A DNA stretch of 64,000 bases from JBEVJK01 sp040510195 (GTDB lineage Bacteria; Pseudomonadota; Alphaproteobacteria; Rhizobiales; Rhizobiaceae): positions 1-64,000 of the forward strand of contig JBEVJK010000076.1 in the NCBI GenBank assembly GCA_040510195.1, in the 5' to 3' direction. Positions 50,693 to 59,059 of the stretch are shown one piece after another (the first letter of the stretch is position 1; each line of letters begins with the position of its first letter). A program made the translations under genes and the position numbers. The notes beneath the pieces were generated by a model. The model saw nothing but the letters and a program-made list of their open reading frames with translations, was not told the DNA's origin and searched no databases.

Positions 50693-51028
50693 TCATTCCT
50701 TGGCTTGAGGTTGGGTGACGAAGCGTTCGAGCCGGTCGGCGCGCGCCTCCCAGAGCGCCCGCTGCTCGGCGAGCCAGCCCTCTGCCACGGCGAAAGCCCG
50801 CCGCTCGATGGCGCATGTCCTGACCCGCCCGCGCTTCCGCGTGCGGATCATGCCGCTGACCTCCAACTGCCGCACATGCTTCATGAAGGACGGCAGCGCC
50901 ATGTCGAAGGGTTGAGCGAGCTCGCTGATGCTCGCCGGTCCCGCCGCGAGACGCCGCAGCACGGCCCTCCGCGTCGGGTCGGCGAGCGCATGGAAGACGC
51001 CGCTGAGGTTTTCCGGATACTGATCCAT
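50693..51028 (-). CDS. ArsR family winged-helix regulator
   Basis: This 111-residue regulator has the ArsR helix-turn-helix (HALADPTRRAVLRRLAAGPA, then SISELAQPFDMALPSFMKHV and a beta-wing MIRTRKRGRVRTCAI). The metal-binding ELCVC motif is absent, so it belongs to the non-metal subgroup paired with SRPBCC proteins. The C-terminal helix (AEGWLAEQRALWEARADRLE) likely forms the dimer interface. The ATG at 51028 is preferred; an upstream in-frame ATG at 51052 lacks a ribosome site. A palindrome just upstream is a likely autoregulatory site. Confidence 0.88.
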   Translation of the reverse strand: MDQYPENLSGVFHALADPTRRAVLRRLAAGPASISELAQPFDMALPSFMKHVRQLEVSGMIRTRKRGRVRTCAIERRAFAVAEGWLAEQRALWEARADRLERFVTQPQAKE

Positions 51029-51050
51029 AAGGCTAACTATCAGGCCATAC

Positions 51051-51070
51051 ACTTAGCGCAATGGCTAAGT
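51051..51070. promoter_or_regulatory. Palindromic operator upstream of the ArsR-SRPBCC pair
   Basis: ACTTAGC, a 6-nt spacer and GCTAAGT form a perfect 7-bp inverted repeat 23 bases before the regulator start. A related half-site (GGCTAACT) lies at 51031-51038. The symmetry and place match operators of ArsR-type repressors that control their own operon. Confidence 0.6.
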
Positions 51071-51213
51071 GATGGGACCTGGGCTGACAAAGTGTGACCC
51101 GCTGACACCAATCGTGTCGCTTTGCCATGGAACCGCCAGCTCGCGGCCACAATTGCTGCCCCAATTCCTACTTACCCCGGGAATTGTCTTAACGATTGGA
51201 GCTTTCCCCAACG

Positions 51214-51561
51214 ATGCAGAACCGAGCCTTGGCGCTGGCGATCCTCGCCGGTGTGGCCCTCTCTTTGTCCGCCGGTGCGGCGTCTGCCCAATGCGGGCGG
51301 GCATCCTGGTACGCGCTTACCTCCAAGACCGCCTCCGGGGAGCGCATGAACCCCGCGGCGCTCACGGCGGCCCATCGCAGCCTGCCTTTCGGCACCAAGC
51401 TGAAGGTCATCAACAAGCGCAACGGCAAGGCCGTGGTGGTTCGCATCAACGACCGCGGCCCCTTCATCAAGGGCCGCGTCATCGACGTCTCGAAGGCAGC
51501 GGCGCGCCGGCTCGGCTTCGTCGGCGCCGGCCACACTTCGGTCTGCATGGCCAAGATTTAG
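51214..51561 (+). CDS. RlpA-like double-psi beta-barrel protein
   Basis: This 115-residue secreted protein has a signal peptide (ALAILAGVALSLSAGAASA, then QCGRASWYA). It consists of a single RlpA-like double-psi beta-barrel: ASWYALTSKTASGERMNPAA, LTAAHRSLPFGTKLKVIN and VVRINDRGPFIKGRVIDVSK. The Asp of NDRGPF is the catalytic-type residue of septal RlpA lytic transglycosylases. No SPOR domain is present, so septal targeting is not obvious. The ATG at 51214 gives the clean signal peptide; a TTG six codons upstream is possible. Confidence 0.9.
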   Translation: MQNRALALAILAGVALSLSAGAASAQCGRASWYALTSKTASGERMNPAALTAAHRSLPFGTKLKVINKRNGKAVVVRINDRGPFIKGRVIDVSKAAARRLGFVGAGHTSVCMAKI

Positions 51562-51562
51562 C

Positions 51563-52618
51563 CTAGGCGGCGCCCCTTCCGAGCCGCCGCGACGCCGCGG
51601 CGGCTATTGCGTCGGCGAGCGGCATGCCCCAGATCGTCCGGCAATAGGCGCGGAAGTCGAAGCAGGGCAACCCCGGGCAGACTTCGAATTCGATCAGGTG
51701 GACCGTCCCGTTCGGCTCGACACGCAGATCCAACGAGAACACGTCCCGCAGGCCGAGATCGCCGATCAATCGCCCGGTCAACGCGCGGATCGCTCGGTCG
51801 GCCTCGGGTTGCGTGTCGACCACCGGTTTCAGCTCCGGTTCGACGTGGCGGCCTTCGGCCCTGGCGGCGTTTCCCGTCTCCCCATAGAGGGCGAGGCTGT
51901 CTTCCATGGTCTGGAAGTCGCCCCCTGAATCGACGAAGCTGATCCCCAGCGCTTCGACGCCGGCCTCCGGCGTCACCGCCAGAAAGCTCGCTCGCGCATT
52001 GCGACCGGCGACATAGGGCTGCACCACGACGTCGTCTCGATAGGCGGCCCACACCCGCCGGCTGAGCGCCAGGGCGTCGTCGGCATTGCGGCAGCGCGAA
52101 TCGGGCCAGATGCCGATCTTGGCGCCCAGCCGGTTGGGCTTGACGAAGTATCCTTCGGCAGCGGCCGGCGGTGCCACCAGGAATTGTCCGTTGCGCGCGA
52201 CTCCCGCCGCCGGCACCGGCAGGCCGAGCGCCGCAAGCACCGCGCCGGAGCGGAACTTGTCCTGGCAGAGCGCGAAGAGCGAATCGTCGGAACCGAAGGT
52301 CGCCAAGCCGTGAAGCCGCGCCAGCGCCGGCGCGGCGCTGCCGCGGAAGTAGGCGATGCCGTCGGTGAGCGTCCAGACGAGCGTCTGCGCCGGGTCGAGC
52401 GCGGGGAGTCGGGCCGCCGCGGCGTCGAGCTCAACCGGTTCGAAAGCGAGTCCGCGGCGCCCACAGGCGGCTTCGATCGCGGCGAATTCGAGCGCGAGGT
52501 CGGTCGACTGCGCGAGATAGGAGGCGATCTCGGCCGCGCGTTGCTTGTCGAATCCATCGCCGAGGAGGCGTGCCAGGCAGGCCGCCTCGGTCTCGTGGAC
52601 GAGCACGAGCCGCGCCAT
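51563..52618 (-). CDS. ATP-grasp-like protein of unknown substrate
   Basis: This 351-residue protein appears to be of the ATP-grasp fold (D-Ala-D-Ala ligase/RimK-like). LFALCQDKFRSGAVLAALGL opens the ATP domain, EGYFVKPNRLGAKIGIW is the phosphate-binding lysine strand, VVVQPYVAGRNARASFLAV is the middle strand, and DVFSLDLRVEPNGTVHLIEF followed by EVCPGLPCFDFR occupies the metal-binding site. The canonical Asn of the E-x-N triad is replaced by Val or Cys. It starts five bases after the SMP-30 stop, hence in the dgo operon. A peptide- or amino-acid-ligase role is plausible but unproven. Confidence 0.7.
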   Translation of the reverse strand: MARLVLVHETEAACLARLLGDGFDKQRAAEIASYLAQSTDLALEFAAIEAACGRRGLAFEPVELDAAAARLPALDPAQTLVWTLTDGIAYFRGSAAPALARLHGLATFGSDDSLFALCQDKFRSGAVLAALGLPVPAAGVARNGQFLVAPPAAAEGYFVKPNRLGAKIGIWPDSRCRNADDALALSRRVWAAYRDDVVVQPYVAGRNARASFLAVTPEAGVEALGISFVDSGGDFQTMEDSLALYGETGNAARAEGRHVEPELKPVVDTQPEADRAIRALTGRLIGDLGLRDVFSLDLRVEPNGTVHLIEFEVCPGLPCFDFRAYCRTIWGMPLADAIAAAASRRLGRGAA

Positions 52619-52623
52619 GGAAT

Positions 52624-53499
52624 TCAGAGCAGCACCTTGGGCTCCAGCCGACCCCGCACCGGGATGTCGAGCAGGAAGGTCTTGCCGGCATGCGGGTCGG
52701 CGGCTCGCTCTTCTTCGTTCATGCCCGCCCACGCGCTCGTCACCGCCAGCCGGTCGGCGTTGGCGCCGATGAAGGCGGGGCAGGAGGCCTTTCGCGCCGG
52801 CACCGGCACGCTTTCCAGCAGGCCGCCGGCCGCCGAATAGGCGTCGACGCGCCCGGCACCCCATAGCGCATTCCAGATCACCCCTTCGGCGTCGACCACC
52901 GCGCCGTCGAGCGAGCCTGTCTCGCCCCGATGGTCGCGGAAGATGCGCGGCTTTCCGGTCGGCATGCCGCTTCCCGGGTCGCAGGCGACTTCGTGCAGCA
53001 CGCCGCTCACCAGCCCGGTGAGATAGGCCGTGGTTCCGTCGGGCGAGAAGCAGGTCGCGTTGGGGATGGTGACGCCGGTGAACAGCGTCCTGAGCTCGCC
53101 GCCCATGAACCAGTAGATGGCGCCCGCCGCGCGCTCTTCCTTCTTGCCCATGGTGCCGATCCAGAAGGCGCCGCACGGATGGACCCGCGCATCGTTGGAA
53201 CGCGTCGCCGGGTTGTCGGCCTCGATCGGCTGGACCAGCACCAGCTCGCCGCTCGCCCGCTGGCGCAGGAACAGCCCGGCCTCGGTCGCCAGGAGCTGCC
53301 GGTCCGTGTCGACGATGGCCAGCGCGCTGGCCATCAGCGGCAGCGCATGGCGCCGCTCGGCGCCGCTGCCGAGCTGCCGCTCGTGCAGGGTCTGTCCGAG
53401 GATGTCGAACCAGAACAGCGTGTCGGTGTCGGCGTCGTAGGTGGGTCCCTCGCCGAGTTGGCACACCGTCTCGGACAGGATCGTGGCTTTGCTTGTCAT
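52624..53499 (-). CDS. SMP-30/gluconolactonase family protein
   Basis: This 291-residue six-bladed beta-propeller lactonase has CQLGEGPTYDADTDTLFWFD carrying the metal-ligand Glu, NDARVHPCGAFWIGTMGKKE as the second metal/substrate site, and GSLDGAVVDAEGVIWNALWG with the third ligand Asp. It probably opens a sugar lactone (galactono- or arabinolactone type), feeding the following 2-keto-3-deoxy acid steps. Its start overlaps the dgoA stop by 4 nt (ATGA), so it is part of the dgoK-dgoA-lactonase operon. Confidence 0.92.
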   Translation of the reverse strand: MTSKATILSETVCQLGEGPTYDADTDTLFWFDILGQTLHERQLGSGAERRHALPLMASALAIVDTDRQLLATEAGLFLRQRASGELVLVQPIEADNPATRSNDARVHPCGAFWIGTMGKKEERAAGAIYWFMGGELRTLFTGVTIPNATCFSPDGTTAYLTGLVSGVLHEVACDPGSGMPTGKPRIFRDHRGETGSLDGAVVDAEGVIWNALWGAGRVDAYSAAGGLLESVPVPARKASCPAFIGANADRLAVTSAWAGMNEEERAADPHAGKTFLLDIPVRGRLEPKVLL

Positions 53500-54143
53500 G
53501 GCGTTTCCTCGCTGGCGAATGCGGCATCCCAGGCGGCGACGGCCGCAGCCGCCCTGCGGCCTGTCTCTTCGGCCGTCATCCCGGGCTTGTAGAGGCTGGA
53601 GCCCAGCCCGAAGGTCCTGACCCCGACCTTGCCATAGGCGGCAAAATCGCTGTCCGACACGCCTCCGACGGCGCCGACGACCGTTGCGGCCGGCAGCACG
53701 GCGCGGATCGCCGCGATGCCTTGCGGACCGAGCGCACTGGCCGGAAAGAATTTGAGCGCCGATGCCCCGGCCGCGAGCGCCGCGAACGCTTCGCTGGGCG
53801 TGAACACGCCGGGCATGGTCACCAGTCGGCGCTGGGCGGCGCGGGCCAGCACCGAAGCGTCGACATTGGGGCTCACCAGCAAGCGCCCGCCGGCCTCGGC
53901 GAGCCGATCCGCATCGGCCGCGGTCAGTACGGTGCCGGCACCCACCAGCGCCGACGGCAGCGCCGCGACGATGCGCTCGATCGAAAGGAATGGCTCCGGC
54001 GAGTTGAGCGGCACCTCGATCGCCTCGATGCCGGCCACGTGCACGGCGTCGGCCACCGCCACCGCCTCGTCCGGGCGGACGCCGCGCAGGATCGCCACAA
54101 GGCCGCGCCGCAGCCGGGGCCAGGCGAGCGGAGCGTCGGTCAT
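53496..54143 (-). CDS. dgoA: 2-dehydro-3-deoxy-6-phosphogalactonate aldolase
   Basis: The KDPGal aldolase splits 2-dehydro-3-deoxy-6-phosphogalactonate into pyruvate and glyceraldehyde-3-phosphate (De Ley-Doudoroff route). The 215-residue class I aldolase has LVAILRGVRPDEAVAVADAV, IEVPLNSPEPFLSI with the Glu, VGAGTVLTAADADRL, and the Schiff-base lysine in ASALKFFPASALGP. The NSPEP variant favours the galactonate enzyme over the KDPG aldolase Eda. It overlaps both neighbours (dgoK upstream, lactonase downstream) by four bases. Confidence 0.93.
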   Translation of the reverse strand: MTDAPLAWPRLRRGLVAILRGVRPDEAVAVADAVHVAGIEAIEVPLNSPEPFLSIERIVAALPSALVGAGTVLTAADADRLAEAGGRLLVSPNVDASVLARAAQRRLVTMPGVFTPSEAFAALAAGASALKFFPASALGPQGIAAIRAVLPAATVVGAVGGVSDSDFAAYGKVGVRTFGLGSSLYKPGMTAEETGRRAAAAVAAWDAAFASEETP

Positions 54144-55096
54144 GCCGGCACCTCCGGCTTGATCCGCTGCGGCCAGCGCTGCCGTGCCGCAGCGGCCAGC
54201 CCTTCGCGCACCGCCGCCTCGGCATCGGCGCGAGCGACGGTGAAGCCTGCCTGCGCCAGCCCGGCGGCATAGAGCGCGCCGAGCGGGCCCGACGCCACCA
54301 GGGTCACCGTTTCGACGCCGGCGCCGAAACGCTGGCGAGCAGCCCCGATCTCGCTGCCGATCAAAAGACCCGACAGCGCCGCCGCCGCCTTGGCGGGTTG
54401 CATGCCCTGAAGCAGCGTCGCGGCGCGGATCCGGAACAGCGCCGCGCTGAGCGTGGAGGGCTCCGCCACGGCCGATCCGAGCCAAGCGGCGAAGGTCGGG
54501 TCGTCCGCCGCCACCGCGAAATCGGCGCCGGCCAGCGCATGGCGCAGGATGGACTGGCTGGCGAGCAGCGAGAACAGCTCGCCGGTGAGCCAGGTCCCGA
54601 AGCCGCTCACCGAGCCGTCTCGCACGACGACCCACTTGGAATGGGTTCCCGGCATGGCGACGAGCGCCTCTCTGGCGCCACGCAGGCCCGGAACGCCGGC
54701 GAGCTGCGTCTCCTCGCCGCGCAACACGTCGGGCGCCGCGGCGTCGCGCTGTGCAAGGCCGGGGATGATCGCCACCTCGCGCGCCAGGCCGGGCACCCGC
54801 TCGGCACGGCCGAGCACCGCGTCGAGCGCCGCCGGCACATCGACGTAAGGCACCTCGAGCCAGCCCTGGCGGGAGCCTGCCATCCCGCAGATGATGGCCG
54901 GCAGGGCGTCGTCGGTGCCCATATCGGCGAGGTGGCGGGCGAGAACGCCGGCAAAGCCGTCGGCGCCGGTCTTGAGCAGGCCCTCGCCGCTTCGCCGCTC
55001 GTCGAGCACCATGCCGTCGCGGTCGAGCAGCCAGATCCTGAGATGCGACGTGCCCCAGTCGACCGCCGCCACCGCGGCCTGGCGGGCGCCGGTCAC
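54140..55096 (-). CDS. dgoK: 2-dehydro-3-deoxygalactonokinase
   Basis: DgoK phosphorylates 2-dehydro-3-deoxygalactonate at C6. The 318-residue sugar-acid kinase has the N-terminal phosphate loop AVDWGTSHLRIWLLD, CGMAGSRQGWLEVPYV, LRGEETQLAGVPGL, a MPGTHSKWVVVRDG segment and SGPLGALYAAGL near the C-terminus. The GTG at 55096 is chosen because the conserved region starts there; it overlaps the stop of a 45-codon upstream frame (GTGA). It is the first recognised gene of the dgoK-dgoA-lactonase operon. Confidence 0.92.
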   Translation of the reverse strand: MTGARQAAVAAVDWGTSHLRIWLLDRDGMVLDERRSGEGLLKTGADGFAGVLARHLADMGTDDALPAIICGMAGSRQGWLEVPYVDVPAALDAVLGRAERVPGLAREVAIIPGLAQRDAAAPDVLRGEETQLAGVPGLRGAREALVAMPGTHSKWVVVRDGSVSGFGTWLTGELFSLLASQSILRHALAGADFAVAADDPTFAAWLGSAVAEPSTLSAALFRIRAATLLQGMQPAKAAAALSGLLIGSEIGAARQRFGAGVETVTLVASGPLGALYAAGLAQAGFTVARADAEAAVREGLAAAARQRWPQRIKPEVPA

Positions 55097-55230
55097 GGCC
55101 CGCCCCCGGCGACGATCGGCGTCTGGGCGGCGAGCATGCGCGAGACGCGCCCCGCTGGGGGACCGCCGAGCGCCAGAAGGCGCCTGGTGGCGCCTTCGAG
55201 GTCGGGGAAGCGCGCGGATGGCATCATCAT
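55093..55230 (-). CDS. Possible small ORF (leader or remnant) before dgoK
   Basis: A 45-codon frame (MMMPSARFPDLEGATRRLLA at the start) runs into dgoK with a 4-base overlap (GTGA). The overlap suggests coupling to dgoK, but the sequence has no recognised family and could be the remnant of a longer gene or a leader peptide. Confidence 0.3.
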   Translation of the reverse strand: MMMPSARFPDLEGATRRLLALGGPPAGRVSRMLAAQTPIVAGGGP

Positions 55231-55349
55231 GGGGGCGAGGTCTCCTCGCCGTCCGCCTTACAACAGCGGGGCCGGGCCGACAATCGCCCACGACGGCTGC
55301 GTCCCGCTCCAGCCCGTGCTATGGTCGGCCCTTCCCGAGGGTGGCGGAC

Positions 55350-56429
55350 ATGGCACAGCACGGCCTCGACGCTCCGCGGCCCATGGAGGGCCATGGTGCC
55401 TACAACAGGAGCTCGTCCGTCCAGGCCGCCGGCCTGCTGCCGGCCGTCGCGCTCCTCGAGGCGGCGGCCGCGGAGCTCCGCCTCCCTTCGCCGCCGCAGG
55501 CGCTCGTCGTCGCCGACTATGGTGCTGCGACCGGCCACAACTCGCTGCTGCCGCTCAGTGCGGCGCTCGCCGCGCTGCGTCGGCGGATCGGCCGCGAGCG
55601 TCCTGTCTGGGTGGTGCACACCGACCTGCCGGACAACGACTTCTCGTCCCTGTTCGCCACCTTGGAGCACGATCCGGAGCGCTATGCGCTCGACGATCCC
55701 ATGGTCTACTGGTCGGCGGTCGGCCGCTCCTTCTACGAGCAGATCCTTCCGTCGGCGAGCGTTGCGCTGGGCTGGAGCTCCTGGGCCGTCCAGTGGCTGA
55801 GCCGGGTCCCGGCGCTCATCCCGGATCATGTTCAGGTGGCCGACAGCCGCGACGAGGGCACCCGCGGGGCTTTCGCTCGCCAGGCAGGGGAGGATTGGCT
55901 GGCCTTCCTGGCCGCCCGCTCGCGCGAGCTGGTGCCCGACGGTCGTCTGGTCGTCGTCACCATGGCCACCGCCGACGACGGCGCCTTCGGCTATCGTCCG
56001 TTGCTCGCAGCGATCGAGGGCGGGTTGAAGGCGCTGGTCGGCGACGGCACGGTGAGTGCAGACGAGGTGCTGCGCATGGTGATCCCTACGGTCGGCCGCA
56101 GCCGCGCCGATTTCTCGCGGCCGTTCGCCGGCAGCGGCGGCCACGAGGGGCTGGCGCTCGACGGGCTGGACATCTACGAAGCCGAGGACCGTATCTTCGC
56201 CGGCTATCGGACCGACGGCGACGCCGCCGCCTTCGGCGCGCGCTGGTCCGCCTTCTCGCGCGCCTCGGTGTTTCCGACGCTCGCCGCAGCCCTCGGCGGA
56301 GCCGATTCCGCGGCGCGGTCCCTGCGCTTCATGGATCGCCTCGAGGCGGAGGTCGCGGCGCGCCTCGCCACCGCGCCGGAGGCGATGCGTATCCCGCTCG
56401 CCCGGATGACCATCCGCAAGGTTGCCTAA
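55350..56429 (+). CDS. SABATH-type SAM-dependent carboxyl methyltransferase
   Basis: This 359-residue methyltransferase resembles the plant salicylate/jasmonate/IAA carboxyl methyltransferase family (Methyltransf_7). The N-terminal substrate/SAM motif is MEGHGAYNRSSSVQAAGLLP. The SAM-binding region VVADYGAATGHNSLLPLSAA follows, then VWVVHTDLPDNDFSSLFATL and a SVALGWSSWAVQWLSRVPAL aromatic segment. SABATH enzymes make methyl esters of small carboxylic acids; the substrate here is unknown. The gene is divergent from the dgo operon and stands alone. The ATG at 55350 follows a GAGGGTGG region. Bacterial members are known but uncommon. Confidence 0.85.
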   Translation: MAQHGLDAPRPMEGHGAYNRSSSVQAAGLLPAVALLEAAAAELRLPSPPQALVVADYGAATGHNSLLPLSAALAALRRRIGRERPVWVVHTDLPDNDFSSLFATLEHDPERYALDDPMVYWSAVGRSFYEQILPSASVALGWSSWAVQWLSRVPALIPDHVQVADSRDEGTRGAFARQAGEDWLAFLAARSRELVPDGRLVVVTMATADDGAFGYRPLLAAIEGGLKALVGDGTVSADEVLRMVIPTVGRSRADFSRPFAGSGGHEGLALDGLDIYEAEDRIFAGYRTDGDAAAFGARWSAFSRASVFPTLAAALGGADSAARSLRFMDRLEAEVAARLATAPEAMRIPLARMTIRKVA

Positions 56430-56435
56430 GCGCGG

Positions 56436-57785
56436 TCAGCCGGCCTTCGCGGACGCCGCGCCGCGGAAGGTTTCGCGCAGATAGCCCAGCGTCGCGTCGG
56501 CATCGACCGGCCGCCCGAACAGGAACCCTTGCCCGCCGCCGCAGCCGAACTGCACCAGCCGCTCGGCCTGAGCCTCGTCTTCGATGCCCTCGGCCACCAC
56601 CTCCATGCCGAGGCCCTCGCACATGGCCAGGATCGCCCTGATGATGTGTTCGGAAGGGCGGTCGTCGAGGATCGACGAGACGAAGGCGCGATCGATCTTC
56701 AGCTTGTCGAAATGAAACTCCCTGAGCCGCCCCAGCGACGACTGGCCGGTGCCGAAATCGTCGAGCGAGACCTTGATGCCGACGCGCCTCAGGTCGTCGA
56801 CGATCTTCTCGGCCGACGCCGGGTCGTTCATCAGCCCGGTCTCCGTGATCTCGATCTCCAGCCGACGCGGGTCGAAGCCGGTGCGATCCAGGATGGCCAG
56901 GATGTGCAACCCGGTGTTCTGGTCGACCAGCTGCGAGGGCGACAGGTTGAAGGACAAGAACAGCTCCTTCGGCCAGCTGCGGGCCGCCTCCGTTGCCTTG
57001 CGCAGCACCAGCTGGGACAGCGGCCCGATGAAGCCCCGCTCCTCGGCGATCGGGATGAACACCACCGGCGACACCACGCCGAGGTCGCGGTCGGTCCACC
57101 GGGCCAGCGCCTCGAAGCCCACGACGCGCCGGTTCCTGAGGTCGACGATCGGCTGGAAATGTGGCTCCACCTCGCCCGCCGACACCGCTCGTCGCAAAGC
57201 CTGCTCGATGCGCGTCATTCGCTTGGCGGCTTCCTCCATCTCGCGCGTGAACACCACCACTTTGCCGCGCCCCGACCGCTTGGCCTGGTAGAGCGCCGTC
57301 TCTGCCTTGTGGAGCAGGATGCCCGTCGTCTCCTCGCCGGAATAATAGAGCGAGCAGCCGACGGACGCCGAAAGCCGGGCCGTCCGCTCGCCCACGTCGT
57401 AGGGCGCCGACAGGATCTCGATCAGCATCCTTGCCTTCTCGCTCGCGGCGTCCTCGCTGAACACCAGCGGGAAAAGGAAGCCGAACTCGTCGGCGCCGAT
57501 TCGGGTCACCGCCGCCTGGCCGTCCATGGCCGCCCTCAGGCGCATCGCCACCTGCACCAGGATGTGATCGCCCGCATGGTGCCCGAACAGGTCGTTGATC
57601 GGTTTGAAGCCGTCGAGATCGAGGATGCCGACCGTGAACGGCGCGGGATCGTCGGCGCGGTCGCGGATCAGCCGATCGACCTTGTCGACGAAGCGGCGCA
57701 GGTTGCCGAGCCCGGTCAGCGGGTCGGTCAGAGCCAGGTCTTGGCCCTCCTTGCTGCCGTGACCGGAACCAAACGCCGTCTGCAT
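56436..57785 (-). CDS. GGDEF/EAL cyclic-di-GMP protein
   Basis: This 449-residue cytoplasmic protein has a GGDEF domain (residues about 18-180) followed by an EAL domain (about 190-440) and no sensory or membrane segment. The cyclase signature is GADEF (RIGADEFGFLF) instead of GGDEF. The EAL domain keeps the phosphodiesterase residues: EAL in VVGFEALARW, Asn in LSFNLSPSQL, Glu in EIEITETGLM, DD in SLDDFGTGQSSL, Lys in KLKIDRAFV and Glu in VVAEGIEDEAQ. It is therefore best read as a c-di-GMP phosphodiesterase with a possibly regulatory or weakened cyclase domain. Confidence 0.9.
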   Translation of the reverse strand: MQTAFGSGHGSKEGQDLALTDPLTGLGNLRRFVDKVDRLIRDRADDPAPFTVGILDLDGFKPINDLFGHHAGDHILVQVAMRLRAAMDGQAAVTRIGADEFGFLFPLVFSEDAASEKARMLIEILSAPYDVGERTARLSASVGCSLYYSGEETTGILLHKAETALYQAKRSGRGKVVVFTREMEEAAKRMTRIEQALRRAVSAGEVEPHFQPIVDLRNRRVVGFEALARWTDRDLGVVSPVVFIPIAEERGFIGPLSQLVLRKATEAARSWPKELFLSFNLSPSQLVDQNTGLHILAILDRTGFDPRRLEIEITETGLMNDPASAEKIVDDLRRVGIKVSLDDFGTGQSSLGRLREFHFDKLKIDRAFVSSILDDRPSEHIIRAILAMCEGLGMEVVAEGIEDEAQAERLVQFGCGGGQGFLFGRPVDADATLGYLRETFRGAASAKAG

Positions 57786-57998
57786 TGCTCACCCGTCTTC
57801 ATAGCAGTGCGCGAAACCCCAGAATGACAGACAACCGTTTAGGAAGAGTATCGGCTCAGACGTACTCAGAGTTGCCGTTGCGTGAGATTGCCCTGACCTG
57901 GGGCCAGGCTTTTTTGAGCCGCTGAGTCGGCATCCGGTTGGCAGCCCGCCGGCAACCGTCTACATGCCAGGAGGGCCCCTAGCCTGTCGGAGAAGACG

Positions 57999-58940
57999 AT
58001 GCCGCTCAAAGTCGCCGTCCAGATGGATCATGTGTCGACGGTGTCGATCGCCGGCGACACCAGCTTCGCGCTCTCGCTGGAGGCACAGCGTCGCGGCCAT
58101 GCGCTGTTCCACTACACGCCGGATCGCCTGTCGCTGCTGGGCAGCCGGGTGATGGCGAGGATCGAGCCGATGCAGGTGCGCGACGTCCGCGGCGACCACT
58201 ACACGCTGGGCGAGCCGGTGCCGACCGACCTTTCGGAGATGGACGTCGTGCTGCTCAGGCAGGACCCGCCCTTCGACATGAACTACATCACCACCACGCA
58301 CATTCTGGAGCGCATCCACCCGGCGACGCTGGTGGTCAACGACCCCGCCTGGGTGCGCAACAGCCCCGAGAAGATCTTTGTCACCGAGTTCCCCGACCTG
58401 ATGCCGGAAACGCTGATCACCAAGGACCCGCAGGAGGTGGCGGCTTTTCGCCGGGCCCATGGCGACATCATCGTCAAGCCTCTCTACGGCAATGGCGGCG
58501 CCGGCATCTTCCATCTGCACGAGGCCGACCGCAACCTGGCCTCGCTGCTGGAGATGTTCGCCCAGCTGTTCCGCGAGCCCTTCATCGTGCAACGCTACCT
58601 GAAGGAGGTCCGCGCCGGCGACAAGCGCATCATCCTGATCGAAGGCGAGCCCGTCGGCGCCATCAACCGCGTTCCCGCCGACCATGATTCGCGGTCCAAC
58701 ATGCATGTCGGCGGCCGCGCCGAGAAAACCGAGCTCACCGAGCGCGAGCGCGAGATCTGCGCCCGCATCGGGCCTTCGCTGCGCGAGCGCGGCTTCGTGC
58801 TGGTGGGGATCGACGTCATCGGCGACTTCTTGACCGAGATCAACGTCACCTCGCCGACAGGGGTCCGCGAAGTGGCCCGCTTCGGCGGCGCCGACATCGC
58901 CGCTTTGTTCTGGGATGCCGTCGAGGCGAGGCGGTCGTGA
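57999..58940 (+). CDS. gshB: Glutathione synthase
   Basis: GshB joins gamma-glutamylcysteine and glycine with ATP to make glutathione. The 313-residue ATP-grasp protein has VAVQMDHVSTVSIAGDTSFA, LRQDPPFDMNYITTTHILER, VVNDPAWVRNSPEKIFVTEF, the lysine strand DIIVKPLYGNGGAGIF, and the C-terminal metal site FLTEINVTSPTGVREV. Length and motifs are standard for proteobacteria. A 213-base gap separates it from the divergent GGDEF/EAL gene. Confidence 0.96.
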   Translation: MPLKVAVQMDHVSTVSIAGDTSFALSLEAQRRGHALFHYTPDRLSLLGSRVMARIEPMQVRDVRGDHYTLGEPVPTDLSEMDVVLLRQDPPFDMNYITTTHILERIHPATLVVNDPAWVRNSPEKIFVTEFPDLMPETLITKDPQEVAAFRRAHGDIIVKPLYGNGGAGIFHLHEADRNLASLLEMFAQLFREPFIVQRYLKEVRAGDKRIILIEGEPVGAINRVPADHDSRSNMHVGGRAEKTELTEREREICARIGPSLRERGFVLVGIDVIGDFLTEINVTSPTGVREVARFGGADIAALFWDAVEARRS

Positions 58941-59059
58941 AAATTGGCGAATATTTTCCGAGCGTGAAGGCTCTCACAGTCGACGCCTGACGAACTCCCT
59001 ATTCTGTGGTCAACAAGTCGGCGAACAGGTCGTCGGCGCAAGGGACCCGGGAGAGCGTC

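Noticed and set aside
51170..51213. Possible CtrA box (TTAA-N7-TTAA) before the RlpA-like gene
   Set aside because: Only one half-site (CTTAAC) is present and the spacing does not fit.
57886..57916. Hairpin-like CCTGGGGCCAGG followed by a T-run before gshB
   Set aside because: The stem would need a 2-nt loop and no plus-strand gene precedes it, so a terminator call is not justified.
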